In this document: piece by piece, positions 16,981-26,514 of the stretch
Position numbering within the stretch: position 1 is the first letter of the stretch
Layout: every line of letters starts with the position of its first letter
From: Microbacterium paludicola
GTDB taxonomy: Bacteria > Actinomycetota > Actinomycetes > Actinomycetales > Microbacteriaceae
Direction of reading: 5' to 3'
Length of the DNA stretch: 64,000 nt
Assembly: GCF_015235415.1 (NCBI RefSeq)
Contig: NZ_JADGLL010000009.1
Location: 1-64,000, forward strand
Made by a program: the position numbers and the translations under genes
The notes under the pieces: generated by a model
The model's database searches: none
What the model was told of the DNA's origin: nothing
What the model saw: only the letters and a program-made list of their open reading frames with translations

Positions 16981-17658
16981 CTCACCGCCTTCTTCGCCGG
17001 CCTCGGCCTGTGCCTCTCGCTGATCATCGCCCCGGGCGCGCAGAACGTGTTCCTGCTGCGGATGGGCGTGCAGCGGCGCCACGTCATCGCGCTCGCCGTG
17101 ACCTGCCTGGTGAGCGACGCGATCCTGATCACGGCGGGCGTCGCCGGGTTCGGCGTGGTCGTCGAGCACCTCCCCTGGCTGTTCGAGCTCGTGCGCTGGG
17201 GCGGCGTCGTCTTCCTGGCGGCATACGGATTGATGGCCGCCTGGCGGGCGCTGCGCCCGCAGGAGCAGTCGATCGTGCTCGACGAGCCGGCGGCACCGGT
17301 CGCCGCTCCCGCATCCGACCTCGGCGGCGGCACCGCGACGCTGGTGCGCGTCGCCCAGACCGCACCCTCCCGCACGCTGGCGCCGGCGATCCTGTCGTGC
17401 CTGGCGATCACCTGGCTGAACCCGCACGCCTACCTCGACACGGTGTTCCTCGTCGGTTCGGTGTCGGCCGGCTACGGCGACCTGCGCTGGGTGTTCGGCG
17501 CCGGCGCCGTCGTGGGAAGCGCGATCTGGTTCTCGCTGATGACGGTCGCCGCACGCTTCGCGGCGCGCTGGCTGCGCTCCCCGCGCGCATGGCGCATCCT
17601 CGACGCCTTCATCGCCGTCGCGATGCTGCTGCTCGCCGCGGGGCTCGCCGTCGCCTGA
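16978..17658 (+). CDS. lysE: LysE/ArgO-family amino-acid exporter
   Basis: 226 residues with about six hydrophobic helices. The N-terminal helix carries the family signature LIIAPGAQNVFLLRMGV. A polar loop at ~95–125 and the segment CLAITWLNPHAYLDTV also match LysE/ArgO, in which the conserved Asn-Pro and Asp are needed for transport. The protein exports basic amino acids from the cytoplasm. The GTG start follows directly after a -10 element. The regulator gene lies divergently upstream, and acyP follows 21 bp later, possibly on the same transcript. Confidence 0.9.
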   Translation: MLTAFFAGLGLCLSLIIAPGAQNVFLLRMGVQRRHVIALAVTCLVSDAILITAGVAGFGVVVEHLPWLFELVRWGGVVFLAAYGLMAAWRALRPQEQSIVLDEPAAPVAAPASDLGGGTATLVRVAQTAPSRTLAPAILSCLAITWLNPHAYLDTVFLVGSVSAGYGDLRWVFGAGAVVGSAIWFSLMTVAARFAARWLRSPRAWRILDAFIAVAMLLLAAGLAVA

Positions 17659-17679
17659 TCCGCGCGCCACGATGGAGGC

Positions 17680-17967
17680 ATGACTCCTCGGCAGCTGTGC
17701 GTCCACGTCATCGTCCGCGGCCGGGTGCAGGGCGTGGGGTTCCGCTTCGAGACGCGCGCACAGGCCCGGCGCCTGGGCGTTGCCGGGTGGGTGCGCAACC
17801 TCGCGGACGGCTCCGTAGAGGCCCTCGTCGAGGGCGAGGTCGCGGCCGTCGACGCGCTGCTCGCCTGGATGGAGCACGGGCCGGCGGGCGCCGCGGTGAC
17901 GTCGCTCGACACCTCCCCCGCAGAGCCGACCGGTGCGAGCGGCTTCGAGATCCGTCGCACCGCCTGA
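17680..17967 (+). CDS. acyP: Acylphosphatase
   Basis: 95 residues, usual length. The two signature regions are GRVQGVGFR with the phosphate-binding Arg22, and GWVRNLADGSVEA with the catalytic Asn40. It hydrolyses carboxyl-phosphate bonds such as acetyl phosphate or carbamoyl phosphate. A GGAGG ribosome binding site lies 6 nt before the ATG. It is convergent with rplA, with a shared hairpin between them. Confidence 0.93.
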   Translation: MTPRQLCVHVIVRGRVQGVGFRFETRAQARRLGVAGWVRNLADGSVEALVEGEVAAVDALLAWMEHGPAGAAVTSLDTSPAEPTGASGFEIRRTA

Positions 17968-17988
17968 TCCGGATCATCCGGGAATGCG

Positions 17989-18020
17989 GAAGGGGCCCCG
18001 CCTGGCGGCGGAGCCCCTTC
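17989..18020. terminator. Terminator between acyP and rplA
   Basis: 8-bp perfect stem (17989–17996 with 18013–18020) with GC-rich flanks, situated between two convergent stop codons; it probably serves both. Confidence 0.65.
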
Positions 18021-18033
18021 TGCGATGCGCGAG

Positions 18034-18726
18034 TTACGCGATGACGTTGACGTCCAGCGGGATGCCAGGGCCGAACGTGGTCGACACGGCGCCCTTCTGG
18101 ATGTAACGGCCCTTGGAGCTCGACGGCTTCAGGCGCACGATCTCGTCGAGCGCGGCCTGCAGGTTGGCGTCGAGCTGCTCGGCCGAGAACGACGCCTTGC
18201 CCACGATGAAGTGGACGTTGGCGTGCTTGTCGACACGGAACTCGATCTTGCCGCCCTTGATCTCCTCGACGGCCTTGGCCGGGTTGGGGGTCACGGTGCC
18301 GGTCTTGGGGTTCGGCATCAGGCCGCGGGGGCCGAGGACCTTACCCAGACGACCGACCTGGCCCATGAGCTCCGGCACGGACACGGCCGCGTCGAAGTCG
18401 GTCCAGCCGGCGGCGACCTTCTCGATGAGCTCGGTGCCGCCGACCTCGTCCGCACCGGCCGCGATGGCGGCCTCGGCCGCGGGGCCGTTGGCGAAGACGA
18501 TGACGCGGGCGGTCTTACCCGTGCCGTGCGGCAGCATGACGGTGCCACGCACCATCTGGTCTGCCTTGCGCGGGTCGACCGAGAGCTTCAGCGCGACCTC
18601 GACGGTCGAGTCGAACTTCTTCGAGCCCGTCTCCTTCGCGAGGGCGACGGCCTCGGTGGGCGTGTAGAACTTGCCGGCCTCGAGCTTCTCGACGGCGGCA
18701 GCGTAAGCCTTGGACTTGGTAGCCAT
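18034..18726 (-). CDS. rplA: Ribosomal protein L1
   Basis: 230 residues from the ATG at 18726, 14 bp after the rplK stop; the frame stays open upstream through rplK but only the internal ATG gives a normal L1 N-terminus ([20 protein letters not shown]). The L1 signature around [17 protein letters not shown] is clear. L1 forms the mobile stalk that helps deacylated tRNA leave the E site, and it usually represses the rplKA mRNA. Genes between here and rplJ are unrelated. Confidence 0.97.
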   Translation of the reverse strand: MATKSKAYAAAVEKLEAGKFYTPTEAVALAKETGSKKFDSTVEVALKLSVDPRKADQMVRGTVMLPHGTGKTARVIVFANGPAAEAAIAAGADEVGGTELIEKVAAGWTDFDAAVSVPELMGQVGRLGKVLGPRGLMPNPKTGTVTPNPAKAVEEIKGGKIEFRVDKHANVHFIVGKASFSAEQLDANLQAALDEIVRLKPSSSKGRYIQKGAVSTTFGPGIPLDVNVIA

Positions 18727-18740
18727 GTTGGTTATCCCCC

Positions 18741-19172
18741 TCAGTCCTCGACCGTGATGCCCATGGAGCGGGCGGTGCCGGCGATGATCTTCGAGGCGGC
18801 CTCGATGTCGTTCGCGTTCAGGTCGGGCTGCTTCGTCTTGGCGATCTCGGCGACCTGCTCCTTGGTGAGCTTGCCGACCTTGACCGTGTGCGGCGTGGCC
18901 GAGCCCTTCGCGAGGCCGGCGGCCTTCTTGATGAGCTCCGCGGCCGGCGGGGTCTTCAGAACGAACGTGAAGCTGCGGTCCTCGTAGACGGTGATCTCCA
19001 CGGGGATGACGTTGCCGCGCTGCGACTCGGTCGCGGCGTTGTACGCCTTGCAGAACTCCATGATGTTGACGCCGTGCTGACCCAGGGCCGGGCCGATCGG
19101 CGGCGCCGGGTTGGCTGCACCGGCGTTGATCTGAAGCTTGATCAGGCCGGTCACCTTCTTCTTCGGTGCCAT
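18741..19172 (-). CDS. rplK: Ribosomal protein L11
   Basis: 143 residues, standard length. The N-terminal thiostrepton-binding part includes [20 protein letters not shown] with its conserved prolines, and the C-terminal rRNA-binding part includes [11 protein letters not shown] and [13 protein letters not shown]11 builds the GTPase-associated centre of the 50S subunit and takes part in RelA activation. The ribosome binding site is GAGAGGAAGAGGAA just before the ATG. It is the first gene of a two-gene operon with rplA and is separated from nusG by a terminator. Confidence 0.97.
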   Translation of the reverse strand: MAPKKKVTGLIKLQINAGAANPAPPIGPALGQHGVNIMEFCKAYNAATESQRGNVIPVEITVYEDRSFTFVLKTPPAAELIKKAAGLAKGSATPHTVKVGKLTKEQVAEIAKTKQPDLNANDIEAASKIIAGTARSMGITVED

Positions 19173-19189
19173 TTCCTCTTCCTCTCATC

Positions 19190-19214
19190 GAGCGGATGCC
19201 GGTTGCATCCGCTC
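19190..19214 (-). promoter_or_regulatory. Leader hairpin upstream of rplK
   Basis: Perfect 10-bp stem (19190–19199 with 19205–19214) with a 5-nt loop, 17 nt before the rplK start. This is where an L1-binding regulatory hairpin would be expected; the L1 contact bases were not checked. Confidence 0.4.
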
Positions 19215-19306
19215 TCCCGCACGCAGGACCATCCGGAGATCCGGATCCTGCGAGCGGTGTCGTTCGCGCAGACATGGCGCAAACCAGTAGATCTTAGCAG
19301 AGCAAG

Positions 19307-19337
19307 AGGGGGCCGATCCTGTGGATCGACCCCCTCG
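19307..19337 (-). terminator. Terminator after nusG
   Basis: 14-bp stem (19307–19320 with 19324–19337) with a 3-nt loop. The single irregular pair is a G·U on the - strand RNA but a mismatch on the + strand, so it is built for nusG. A T-containing run (TTGCTCTGC) follows. Confidence 0.8.
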
Positions 19338-19352
19338 CGCTCGTGAGAAGAA

Positions 19353-20378
19353 CTAGACCATCTTGGTGACCTGGTCGAAGCTGAGCTCGACCGGGGTCTC
19401 GCGCTCGAAGAGCGAGACGAGGACCGTGAGCTTGCCGCTCTCGGGCTTGATCTCGCTGATCGTGCCGGGAAGGCCCGCGAACGAGCCCTCCTTGATCGTG
19501 ATCGTCTCGCCGGTCTCGAAGTCGACCTCGGCGGGGATGACGCGGGCCTGCGTGGCGCTGCCCTTGGGGGCGCCGCTCTTCGCCTGAGCCTGTGCTTCCT
19601 TGATCTCGACGAGGGGCTTCAGCATGTTGAAGGCCTCCTCGAAGCGCAGCGGCGTCGGGTTGTGGGCGTTGCCCACGAAGCCGGTGACGCCCGGCGTGTG
19701 GCGCACGACCGACCAGGTGTCCTCGTTGAGCTCCATGCGCACAAGCACGTAGCCGGGGATGCGCACGCGCGTGACCATCTTGCGCTGGCCGTTCTTGATC
19801 TCGACGACGTCCTCCATCGGGACCTCGACCTGGTAGATGTCGTCCTCGACCTCGAGCGTCGACTTGCGCTGCTCGATGTTGGCCTTCACCTTGCGCTCGA
19901 AGCCGGCGTAGGAGTGGATGACGTACCACTTGCCCTCGAGCGAGCGCAGCTCCTGGCGGAACGCCTCGTACGGGTCGGCGTCCGCATCCGCGTCGGCGTC
20001 AGCCTCATCCTCGTCGCCGTTCACGTCGGGGCCGTCGTAGGGGGCGACCTCGGTGGCCTCGGCGGCCTCGCGCTCGGCGGCCTCCTCCTCCACGGAGTCG
20101 TTCAGCACCTCGGCGGCGGCCTCGACCTCTTCGGTCTCGTCGATGTTCAGGGCGTCGTTCACGATCGCGTCAGCCTCCGGGTCGTCGATCTCGATGTCTT
20201 CGTCGCTCACTTCGTCGTCCTCGTCATTCGGGCCGTCGATGTGCATCGCGAGGTGCTCGGCGGAGTCGCTGGCGTGCAGGTTGGCGTACAGGACGTTGCC
20301 CTCCTGGGCCTCGTCCTCCTCGCTCGACTGCTCGGCTGCCGGCGCCCAGTCGGCGTCGTCGACGTGCTTTTCAGACAC
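19353..20378 (-). CDS. nusG: Transcription antitermination factor NusG
   Basis: 341 residues. The first ~145 are an acidic, low-complexity extension (Asp/Glu/Ala-rich, with a run of Asp-Ala repeats near 128–138). The NGN domain begins near 149 ([15 protein letters not shown]) and includes PGYVLVRM and [13 protein letters not shown]. The KOW domain covers the last ~55 residues. NusG binds RNA polymerase and couples it to Rho or the ribosome. Long acidic extensions are usual in Actinobacteria. It lies 93 bp after secE and before a nusG-specific terminator. Confidence 0.96.
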   Translation of the reverse strand: MSEKHVDDADWAPAAEQSSEEDEAQEGNVLYANLHASDSAEHLAMHIDGPNDEDDEVSDEDIEIDDPEADAIVNDALNIDETEEVEAAAEVLNDSVEEEAAEREAAEATEVAPYDGPDVNGDEDEADADADADADPYEAFRQELRSLEGKWYVIHSYAGFERKVKANIEQRKSTLEVEDDIYQVEVPMEDVVEIKNGQRKMVTRVRIPGYVLVRMELNEDTWSVVRHTPGVTGFVGNAHNPTPLRFEEAFNMLKPLVEIKEAQAQAKSGAPKGSATQARVIPAEVDFETGETITIKEGSFAGLPGTISEIKPESGKLTVLVSLFERETPVELSFDQVTKMV

Positions 20379-20471
20379 TGGCGTTCATCTCTTCCGTTCA
20401 ACGGCGGATGAGCGGGTGCGCTTCATCCGCATGCTCACCTGCCGAGACAGGACGAGCGATGCGTCAGCAGG

Positions 20472-20732
20472 TCAGGCCGGGACTCCGAAGACGACCGTCG
20501 TGACCCACGAGAAGAGGTAGTCGAGACCGTAGACAAGGGCCATCATCACGACCACGAATCCCAGCACGACAGCCGTGAACTTCAGCAGCTCCGAGCGGGT
20601 CGGAGTCACGACCTTGCGGAGTTCGGCGATGACCTGGCGGAAGAAGATCACGATCCGTGCGAAGAAGCCGGGCTTCTTCTCACCGCTCGTGCCTGCCGCG
20701 ACGACGTCGCCGCTTGCTGCGTCCTGGACCAT
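20472..20732 (-). CDS. secE: Preprotein translocase subunit SecE
   Basis: 86 residues from the ATG at 20732; the frame continues upstream only through the tRNA gene. A short polar N-terminus is followed by the conserved amphipathic segment FFRQVIAELRKVVTPTRSEL and one membrane helix (FTAVVLGFVVVMMALVYGLDYLF). SecE clamps SecY in the secretion channel. The order tRNA-Trp, secE, nusG is the typical bacterial arrangement. The ribosome binding site (GAAAGGCAG) is moderate. Confidence 0.95.
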   Translation of the reverse strand: MVQDAASGDVVAAGTSGEKKPGFFARIVIFFRQVIAELRKVVTPTRSELLKFTAVVLGFVVVMMALVYGLDYLFSWVTTVVFGVPA

Positions 20733-20767
20733 TGACTGCCTTTCGTGAGTCAGCTGACGCTGACGCG

Positions 20768-20840
<73 letters not shown>

Positions 20841-20969
20841 AGAGATCCGTCGGACCCCTGGATCATCCGCTCCCCCGCCCGTCCGGAAGCCGGGCACGGC
20901 GAAAGAATGCAGATGACAACTGCCACACAAGCATACGGCATGCCCTGAGACCCCGCGAACCGTGGGGCC

Positions 20970-20995
20970 GCCCGCGCGTGGCGCCGGACGCGGGC
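20970..20995 (-). terminator. Hairpin after the succinate-semialdehyde dehydrogenase gene
   Basis: 7-bp GC-only stem (20970–20976 with 20989–20995) just after the stop codon of the dehydrogenase. Weaker than the other terminators in the window. Confidence 0.5.
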
Positions 20996-20999
20996 TGCG

Positions 21000-22463
21000 T
21001 CAGGCGTTCGGGAGGAACGTGTACTTCGTGGAGAGGTACTCGTGGATTCCCTCGAAGCCGCCCTCGCGGCCCACGCCCGACTGCTTGACGCCGCCGAACG
21101 GGGCCGCGGCGTTCGACACGACGCCCGCGTTGAGGCCCATCATCCCCGTCTCCAGGCGCTCGATCATCCGGTGCCCGCGCTGCAGGTCCTCGGTGTACAC
21201 GTACGACACCAGGCCGTACTCGGTGTCGTTCGCGAGGCGCACGGCATCGTCCTCCGTGGCGAACGTGGCGATCGCCAGCACCGGGCCGAAGATCTCCTCG
21301 CGCAGGATGGCGCTGCCCGGCTGGACGCCGGTGACCACCGTCGGCTGGTAGAACGTGCCGGGGCCGTCGAGCCGCTCGCCGCCCGCGACCACCGTCGCGC
21401 CGCGCTCTGTCGCATCCGCCACCAGCTCGACCGCCTTGTCCACGGCATCGGAATCGATGAGCGGGCCGATCTCGACCCCCTCCTCCGTGCCGCGACCGAT
21501 CTTCATCTTCGTGACGCGCTCGGTGATCCGCTGCGCGAACTCCTCGGCGACCGACTCGTGCACGATGAAGCGGTTCGCCGCTGTGCAGGCCTGGCCGATG
21601 TTGCGGAACTTGGCGAGCATCGCGCCGTCCACCGCCTTGTCCAGGTCGGCGTCCTCGAACACCACGAACGGCGCGTTGCCGCCCAGTTCCATCGACACCC
21701 GCAGCACGCCCTCCGCGGCCTGCGCGATGAGCTTGCGCCCGACCTCGGTCGACCCGGTGAAGGAGAGCTTGCGCAGCCGCGGGTCGGCGATGATCGGCGC
21801 CGACACCCGGCTCGACGACGCCGAGGTCACGACGTTCACAACACCCTTCGGAAGGCCCGCCTCCACGAGCAGCTTCGCGAAGAACAGCGTCGTCAGCGGG
21901 GTCAGCTGCGGGGGCTTGATGACCACCGTGCAGCCCGCGGCGAGCGCCGGCGCGATCTTGCGGGTCGCCATCGCGAACGGGAAGTTCCACGGCGTGATGA
22001 AGAACGACGGCCCCACCGGACGCTGCGACACGATGATCCGGCCCGTGCCCTCCGGGTTCGAGCCGTAGCGGCCCGCGATGCGCACGGCCTCCTCGCTGAA
22101 CCACCGGTTGAACTCGTTGCCGTATGTGACCTCGCCCTTCGCCTCGGCGAGGGGCTTTCCCATCTCGATCGTCATCAGCAGCGCCACGTCATCCGCGCGC
22201 TCTCGGACGAGCTCGAACGCGCGACGCAGGATGTCGCTGCGCACGCGCGGCGGGGTGTTCGCCCACTCGTCCTGCACCGCCACGGCCGCATCGAGCGCGG
22301 CGATCCCGTCCTCCTCGGTCGCGTCGGCGACGTGCGCGACGACCTCGTTCGTGGCGGGATCGCGCACCTGGAAGGTCTTCCCCGACGAGGAGTCGACCCA
22401 TTCGCCCCCGATGAACAGGCGGGTGTCGACCTCGTCCAGCAGCGCCTTCTCGCGTTCGTTCAC
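21000..22463 (-). CDS. gabD: NAD(P)-dependent succinate-semialdehyde dehydrogenase
   Basis: 487 residues from a GTG at 22463, chosen for the GGAGGA ribosome binding site 6 nt upstream. It is an aldehyde dehydrogenase: FITPWNFPFAMATRKIAPAL, the catalytic Glu in VSMELGGNAPF and the catalytic Cys293 in NIGQACTAANRF. The combination of GNAPFVVFEDADLD and CTAANRF is typical of the succinate-semialdehyde dehydrogenase branch, which feeds GABA-derived carbon into the TCA cycle. No GABA transaminase is clearly adjacent. The divergent aminotransferase looks like an aspartate-type enzyme, so pathway pairing is unproven. Confidence 0.88.
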   Translation of the reverse strand: MNEREKALLDEVDTRLFIGGEWVDSSSGKTFQVRDPATNEVVAHVADATEEDGIAALDAAVAVQDEWANTPPRVRSDILRRAFELVRERADDVALLMTIEMGKPLAEAKGEVTYGNEFNRWFSEEAVRIAGRYGSNPEGTGRIIVSQRPVGPSFFITPWNFPFAMATRKIAPALAAGCTVVIKPPQLTPLTTLFFAKLLVEAGLPKGVVNVVTSASSSRVSAPIIADPRLRKLSFTGSTEVGRKLIAQAAEGVLRVSMELGGNAPFVVFEDADLDKAVDGAMLAKFRNIGQACTAANRFIVHESVAEEFAQRITERVTKMKIGRGTEEGVEIGPLIDSDAVDKAVELVADATERGATVVAGGERLDGPGTFYQPTVVTGVQPGSAILREEIFGPVLAIATFATEDDAVRLANDTEYGLVSYVYTEDLQRGHRMIERLETGMMGLNAGVVSNAAAPFGGVKQSGVGREGGFEGIHEYLSTKYTFLPNA

Positions 22464-22608
22464 GGTTCTCCTCCGAGTTCGCGTCTGTCTCAGTCCGCGA
22501 TCGCGTCGGCGCCGACGCCGCAGACCGTCCTGCACTGCCGACATTACGCCTGCCGCCGGGGGCGGGCGCGCGACCGTAACGGCTCTCATGCGACGGGGCA
22601 TCAGCTAC

Positions 22609-22624
22609 TACGCTCGTGCGTGTG
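22609..22624 (+). promoter_or_regulatory. -10 element for a leaderless aminotransferase transcript
   Basis: TACGCT (22609–22614) fits TANNNT and ends 7 nt before a GTG at 22622, two codons inside the longest reading. A leaderless start would favour 22622 over the GTG at 22616. Confidence 0.45.
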
Positions 22625-23821
22625 ACCGACCGCGCCCCCCTCTCCCGCAAGCTCTCCGCTATCGCCGAATCCGCCACGCTGAAGGTGGATGCAAAGGCGA
22701 AGGCCCTCAAGGCCGAGGGAAAGGCCGTCATCTCGTACGCCGCCGGGGAGCCCGACTTCGCGACGCCCGCGTTCGTCGTCGATGCGGCCGCCGAGGCGCT
22801 GAAGGACCCGGGAAACTTCCGGTACACCCCGGCCGCCGGCCTCCCCGCGCTGCGCGAGGCGATCGCGGCGAAGACGCTTCGCGACTCGGGCCTGGACGTC
22901 CCCGCGTCGCGCGTCGTCGTCACCAACGGCGGCAAGCAGGCGGTGTACCAGGCGTTCCAGGCGGTCGTGAACCCCGGCGACGAGGTGCTGCTGCCCGCGC
23001 CGTACTGGACCACCTACCCCGAGGCGATCCGCCTCGCCGACGGCGTTCCCGTCGAGGTGTTCGCGGGCGCCGACCAGGACTACAAGGTCACCGTCGACCA
23101 GCTCGAGGCTGCGCGCACCGACCGCACGACCGTGCTGGTGTTTGTATCCCCGTCGAACCCGACCGGATCCGTCTACACGCCGGAGGAGACGAAGGCGATC
23201 GGCGAATGGGCGCTCGCCCATGGCATCTGGGTGATCAGCGACGAGATCTACCAGAACCTCGTCTACGAGGGCGCCCGCGCCATGTCGATCGTCGAGGCCG
23301 TCCCCGAGCTCGCCGAGCAGACCATCCTGCTCAACGGCGTCGCGAAGACCTATGCGATGACCGGATGGCGCGTGGGCTGGATGGTGGGGCCCGCCGATGC
23401 GATCTCGCTCGCGGCGAACCTGCAGTCGCACCTGTCGAGCAACGTCAACAACGTCGCCCAGCGCGCGGCCCTCGCCGCCCTGACGGGCTCGCAGACGGAT
23501 GCCGAGGAGATGCGCGTGGCGTTCGACCGCCGCCGCCGCCTGATCGTCGGAGAGCTGTCGAAGATCCCCGGCGTCGAGGTGCCGAACCCGCTGGGTGCGT
23601 TCTACGTGTACCCCGACGTGCGCGGCCTGCTGGGCCGCGAGTGGGCCGGCCGCACGCCGGCCACGTCGCTGGAGCTCGCCGACCTCATCCTCGACGAGGC
23701 CGAGGTCGCGGTCGTGCCCGGCGAGGCGTTCGGCCCCAGCGGCTACCTGCGCCTGTCGTACGCCCTGGGCGACGACGCCCTGCTCGAGGGCGTGCAGCGC
23801 CTGCAGCGCCTGTTCAGCTGA
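22616..23821 (+). CDS. Pyridoxal-phosphate aminotransferase, aspartate type
   Basis: 401 residues from the first GTG; 399 if the GTG at 22622 is used, as the nearby -10 suggests. Fold-type I class I aminotransferase: [50 protein letters not shown] and the PLP lysine K244 in [16 protein letters not shown]. These motifs match the AspC/PatA-like (subgroup Ib) enzymes that transfer amino groups between aspartate or related amino acids and 2-oxoglutarate. The preceding gene on the other strand is succinate-semialdehyde dehydrogenase. Confidence 0.9.
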   Translation: MRVTDRAPLSRKLSAIAESATLKVDAKAKALKAEGKAVISYAAGEPDFATPAFVVDAAAEALKDPGNFRYTPAAGLPALREAIAAKTLRDSGLDVPASRVVVTNGGKQAVYQAFQAVVNPGDEVLLPAPYWTTYPEAIRLADGVPVEVFAGADQDYKVTVDQLEAARTDRTTVLVFVSPSNPTGSVYTPEETKAIGEWALAHGIWVISDEIYQNLVYEGARAMSIVEAVPELAEQTILLNGVAKTYAMTGWRVGWMVGPADAISLAANLQSHLSSNVNNVAQRAALAALTGSQTDAEEMRVAFDRRRRLIVGELSKIPGVEVPNPLGAFYVYPDVRGLLGREWAGRTPATSLELADLILDEAEVAVVPGEAFGPSGYLRLSYALGDDALLEGVQRLQRLFS

Positions 23822-23888
23822 CAACTCTTCCGCACGGTCGTCCGCGTCCGCGGGCGGCCGTGCGCCGTACCATCCTCATCGGAGAGAC

Positions 23889-25349
23889 ATGGCTCGTTCC
23901 CTGATCACGGGCACCCCGTGGCGTGTCATCCTGCTGTACTCGGTGCCGCTGCTGCTGGGAAACATCGTGCAGCAGGCGTATCAGATCGCCGACACGATCG
24001 TCGTCGGCCGCTACCTCGGTGTCGACTCCCTCGCCGCCGTCGGCGCGACGGGAAGCCTGCTGTTCCTGCTGCTCGGATTCGCGTGGGGCCTCACAAGCGG
24101 CTTCGCCATCCCCACCGCGCAGGCGTTCGGGGCGCAGGATGACGCCGCCGTGCGCCGCTCGGTCGCGGCCGGGACGATCCTGACCGCGATCGTCACTGTG
24201 ATCATCACCGTGGGTGCCCCGCTCATCGCGGCCCCCGCGCTCGCGCTGATGCAGACGCCCGCCGAGCTCATGGACGAGGCGACCGTGTTCACGCAGATCA
24301 GCTTCCTGGGCGCCGCCGGGATGATGTTCTTCAACTACCTCTCGGCGATCATCCGCGCCATCGGCGACTCGCGCACGCCGCTGGTGTTCCTCACTGTCTC
24401 GTGCGTGCTGAACATCGCGCTCGTCCTGCTGTTCGTCGGCGTGCTCGACTTCGGCGTGGCCGGTGCGGCGCTGGCGACGGTGCTTGCGCAGAGCGTGTCG
24501 GTGCTGCTGTGCCTCGACTACGTGCGGCGCCGCCTGCCGGTGCTTCACGTGCGACGCGAGGACTGGCGCGCGGCACGCGATGATCTGCGCGAGCACCTGC
24601 GCCTCGGCCTGCCGATGGGCTTCCAGGCGTCGATCATCGCGATCGGCACGATCACGGTGCAGGTCGCGCTCAACACGCTCGGCACCGAGGCGGTGGCGGC
24701 GTACACGACCGCGTCGCGCATCGACAGCCTGGCGATCGCGCTGCTGCAGTCGCTGGGCCTCGCCGTGTCGATGTACGCGGCGCAGAACCTCGGCGCCCGC
24801 CGCCCCGACCGCATCCGTCGCGGCGTCTCGCAGGCGACCTGGCTCGCGGTGGCCGCGGCCGTGCTGCTTGGCCTGTTCATGATCCTCCTCGGCGCGCCCA
24901 TCGTGCGGCTGTTCGTCGGGGACGGCGCGGACGCCGTCGTCGAGCTCGCGCACGGGATGCTGATCATCAACGGCGCCGCCTACTCGCTGCTCGGCGTGCT
25001 GTTCGTGATCCGCGGCGCCCTGCAGGGACTCGGCCACACGCTCATCCCGACGGTGACGGGCATCGTCGAGCTCGTGATGCGCACCGCCGCGGCGGTGGTG
25101 CTCGGCGGCGTGATGGGCTTCATGGGGGTCGCGCTCAGCAACCCGCTGGCCTGGCTCGGCGCCGTCGCACTGCTGATCCCGTCCTACGTGAGCGCGCACC
25201 GCAAGCTCGCGACCATGCGGGTGGAGCCGCGCGAGGTCACCCCCACGACGACGATCCCCGTGATCGGCCCCACCGACGGCTCGATGGTCGTCGACGCCGT
25301 CGTGACCTCGCCGATCCCGGTGATCCGCCGGATCCGCCGCCGCCGCTGA
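23889..25349 (+). CDS. MATE-family efflux transporter
   Basis: 486 residues from the ATG at 23889 (GGAGAG just upstream); the frame is open further back only through the aminotransferase gene. Twelve hydrophobic helices form two related halves, each starting with similar segments (LLLGNIVQQAYQIADTIVVG and, later, LGLPMGFQASIIAIG). This matches MATE exporters of the NorM/DinF branch, which expel cationic drugs or metabolites using ion gradients. A ~35-residue hydrophilic tail rich in Thr, Val and Arg follows the last helix and is unusual in length. Confidence 0.88.
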   Translation: MARSLITGTPWRVILLYSVPLLLGNIVQQAYQIADTIVVGRYLGVDSLAAVGATGSLLFLLLGFAWGLTSGFAIPTAQAFGAQDDAAVRRSVAAGTILTAIVTVIITVGAPLIAAPALALMQTPAELMDEATVFTQISFLGAAGMMFFNYLSAIIRAIGDSRTPLVFLTVSCVLNIALVLLFVGVLDFGVAGAALATVLAQSVSVLLCLDYVRRRLPVLHVRREDWRAARDDLREHLRLGLPMGFQASIIAIGTITVQVALNTLGTEAVAAYTTASRIDSLAIALLQSLGLAVSMYAAQNLGARRPDRIRRGVSQATWLAVAAAVLLGLFMILLGAPIVRLFVGDGADAVVELAHGMLIINGAAYSLLGVLFVIRGALQGLGHTLIPTVTGIVELVMRTAAAVVLGGVMGFMGVALSNPLAWLGAVALLIPSYVSAHRKLATMRVEPREVTPTTTIPVIGPTDGSMVVDAVVTSPIPVIRRIRRRR

Positions 25350-25374
25350 CGGACGTCGCGAGCGACGGGATGGG

Positions 25375-26514
25375 CTAGAGCTCGACGCCGACGAGCACCG
25401 GCTCGGGCATCAGCACGATGCCGAACTCCGCGGCGACGCGGCTCTGCACAAAGCGGGCGAGCTCGCCGACCTCGCCGGCCGTGGCGCCGCCGCGGTTCGT
25501 GAGGGCGAGCGTGTGCTTCGTCGACAGCGATGCGCGCGAGCGCGGCAGCGAGAAGCCCTTCGGCAGCCCCGAGTTCTCGATCAGCCACGCGGCGCTGACC
25601 TTCACCTGCGTCTCGGTCCGCGCCGGCGGCGGGACGTAGCCGTCCCACTGCGACAGCGGGATGACCGACACCGCGTCGACCGTGGGCGTCATCGGCCACC
25701 GCGGGCATTCGGCGGGAAGAGTGCGGGAGACCGCCTCGGAGACGATCGGGTTGTTGAAGAAGGATCCGGCGCTGTGCGTGTCGTGATCCGGCTCGTTCAG
25801 CACCATCCCCTTGCTGCCGCGGATGGCGAGCACGGTCTCGCGGATCCAGGATCCGGACACCGCCTGATCCGGTGTCAGCCCGAGGGCCGACCGCAGGCGC
25901 GCATCCGCGACCGGGCGCGCCTCGTGCCCCACCCGCGCGAGGTCGATCGTGAGCGAGAGCACAACGGCCGAACGCGGCGCGACCGACCCGTAGTGGTGCT
26001 TGAGCACCGACGTTCGAGGCCCGAGGCCCAGCTCGGAGGCCGGCACCGTCGAGACGTCGCCGGTGGCCTCGTCGATGAGCTCGACCTCGACGAGCGTCTG
26101 CACGATCTCCTGGCCGTACGCGCCGACGTTCTGGATGGGGGCCGCTCCCGCGGTGCCGGGGATGCCCGACATCGCCTCGATGCCGGCGAGCCCCTGCGAC
26201 ACGGTCCACGCGACCAGCTCGTCCCAGTTCTGCCCGGCCTCCACGCGCAGCCGCACGAAGCCGTCCCGCGCACCCGGGATCTCCTCGAAGCCGGACGTCA
26301 GGATCCGGATCACCGTGCCGGGGAACGGCTCGTCTCCGGCGAGCAGGTTGGATCCGCCGCCGAGCACGAACCACGGCTCGTCGCCCGTCTCCCAGACGTC
26401 GCGGAGCGCCGCGACGAGTTCGTCGCGCGTGTGCGCGTCGACCATGCGCGCGGGCGCGGCACCCACGCGCAGCGTCGTCAGGTCCCGCAGCGGGATCGGG
26501 GCGACCTCGGGCAT
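25375..26514 (-). CDS. murB: UDP-N-acetylmuramate dehydrogenase MurB
   Basis: 379 residues from the ATG at 26514, which overlaps the upstream dehydratase stop by one base. FAD-binding segments are FVLGGGSNLLAGD and SGIPGTAGAAPIQNVGAYGQE, with the catalytic Ser region SAGSFFNNPIVS. The enzyme reduces the enolpyruvyl group of UDP-GlcNAc-enolpyruvate with NADPH to make UDP-MurNAc in the cytoplasm. Its coupling to two dehydratase-fold genes is recurrent in Actinobacteria, but a functional link to peptidoglycan is not established. Confidence 0.95.
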   Translation of the reverse strand: MPEVAPIPLRDLTTLRVGAAPARMVDAHTRDELVAALRDVWETGDEPWFVLGGGSNLLAGDEPFPGTVIRILTSGFEEIPGARDGFVRLRVEAGQNWDELVAWTVSQGLAGIEAMSGIPGTAGAAPIQNVGAYGQEIVQTLVEVELIDEATGDVSTVPASELGLGPRTSVLKHHYGSVAPRSAVVLSLTIDLARVGHEARPVADARLRSALGLTPDQAVSGSWIRETVLAIRGSKGMVLNEPDHDTHSAGSFFNNPIVSEAVSRTLPAECPRWPMTPTVDAVSVIPLSQWDGYVPPPARTETQVKVSAAWLIENSGLPKGFSLPRSRASLSTKHTLALTNRGGATAGEVGELARFVQSRVAAEFGIVLMPEPVLVGVEL

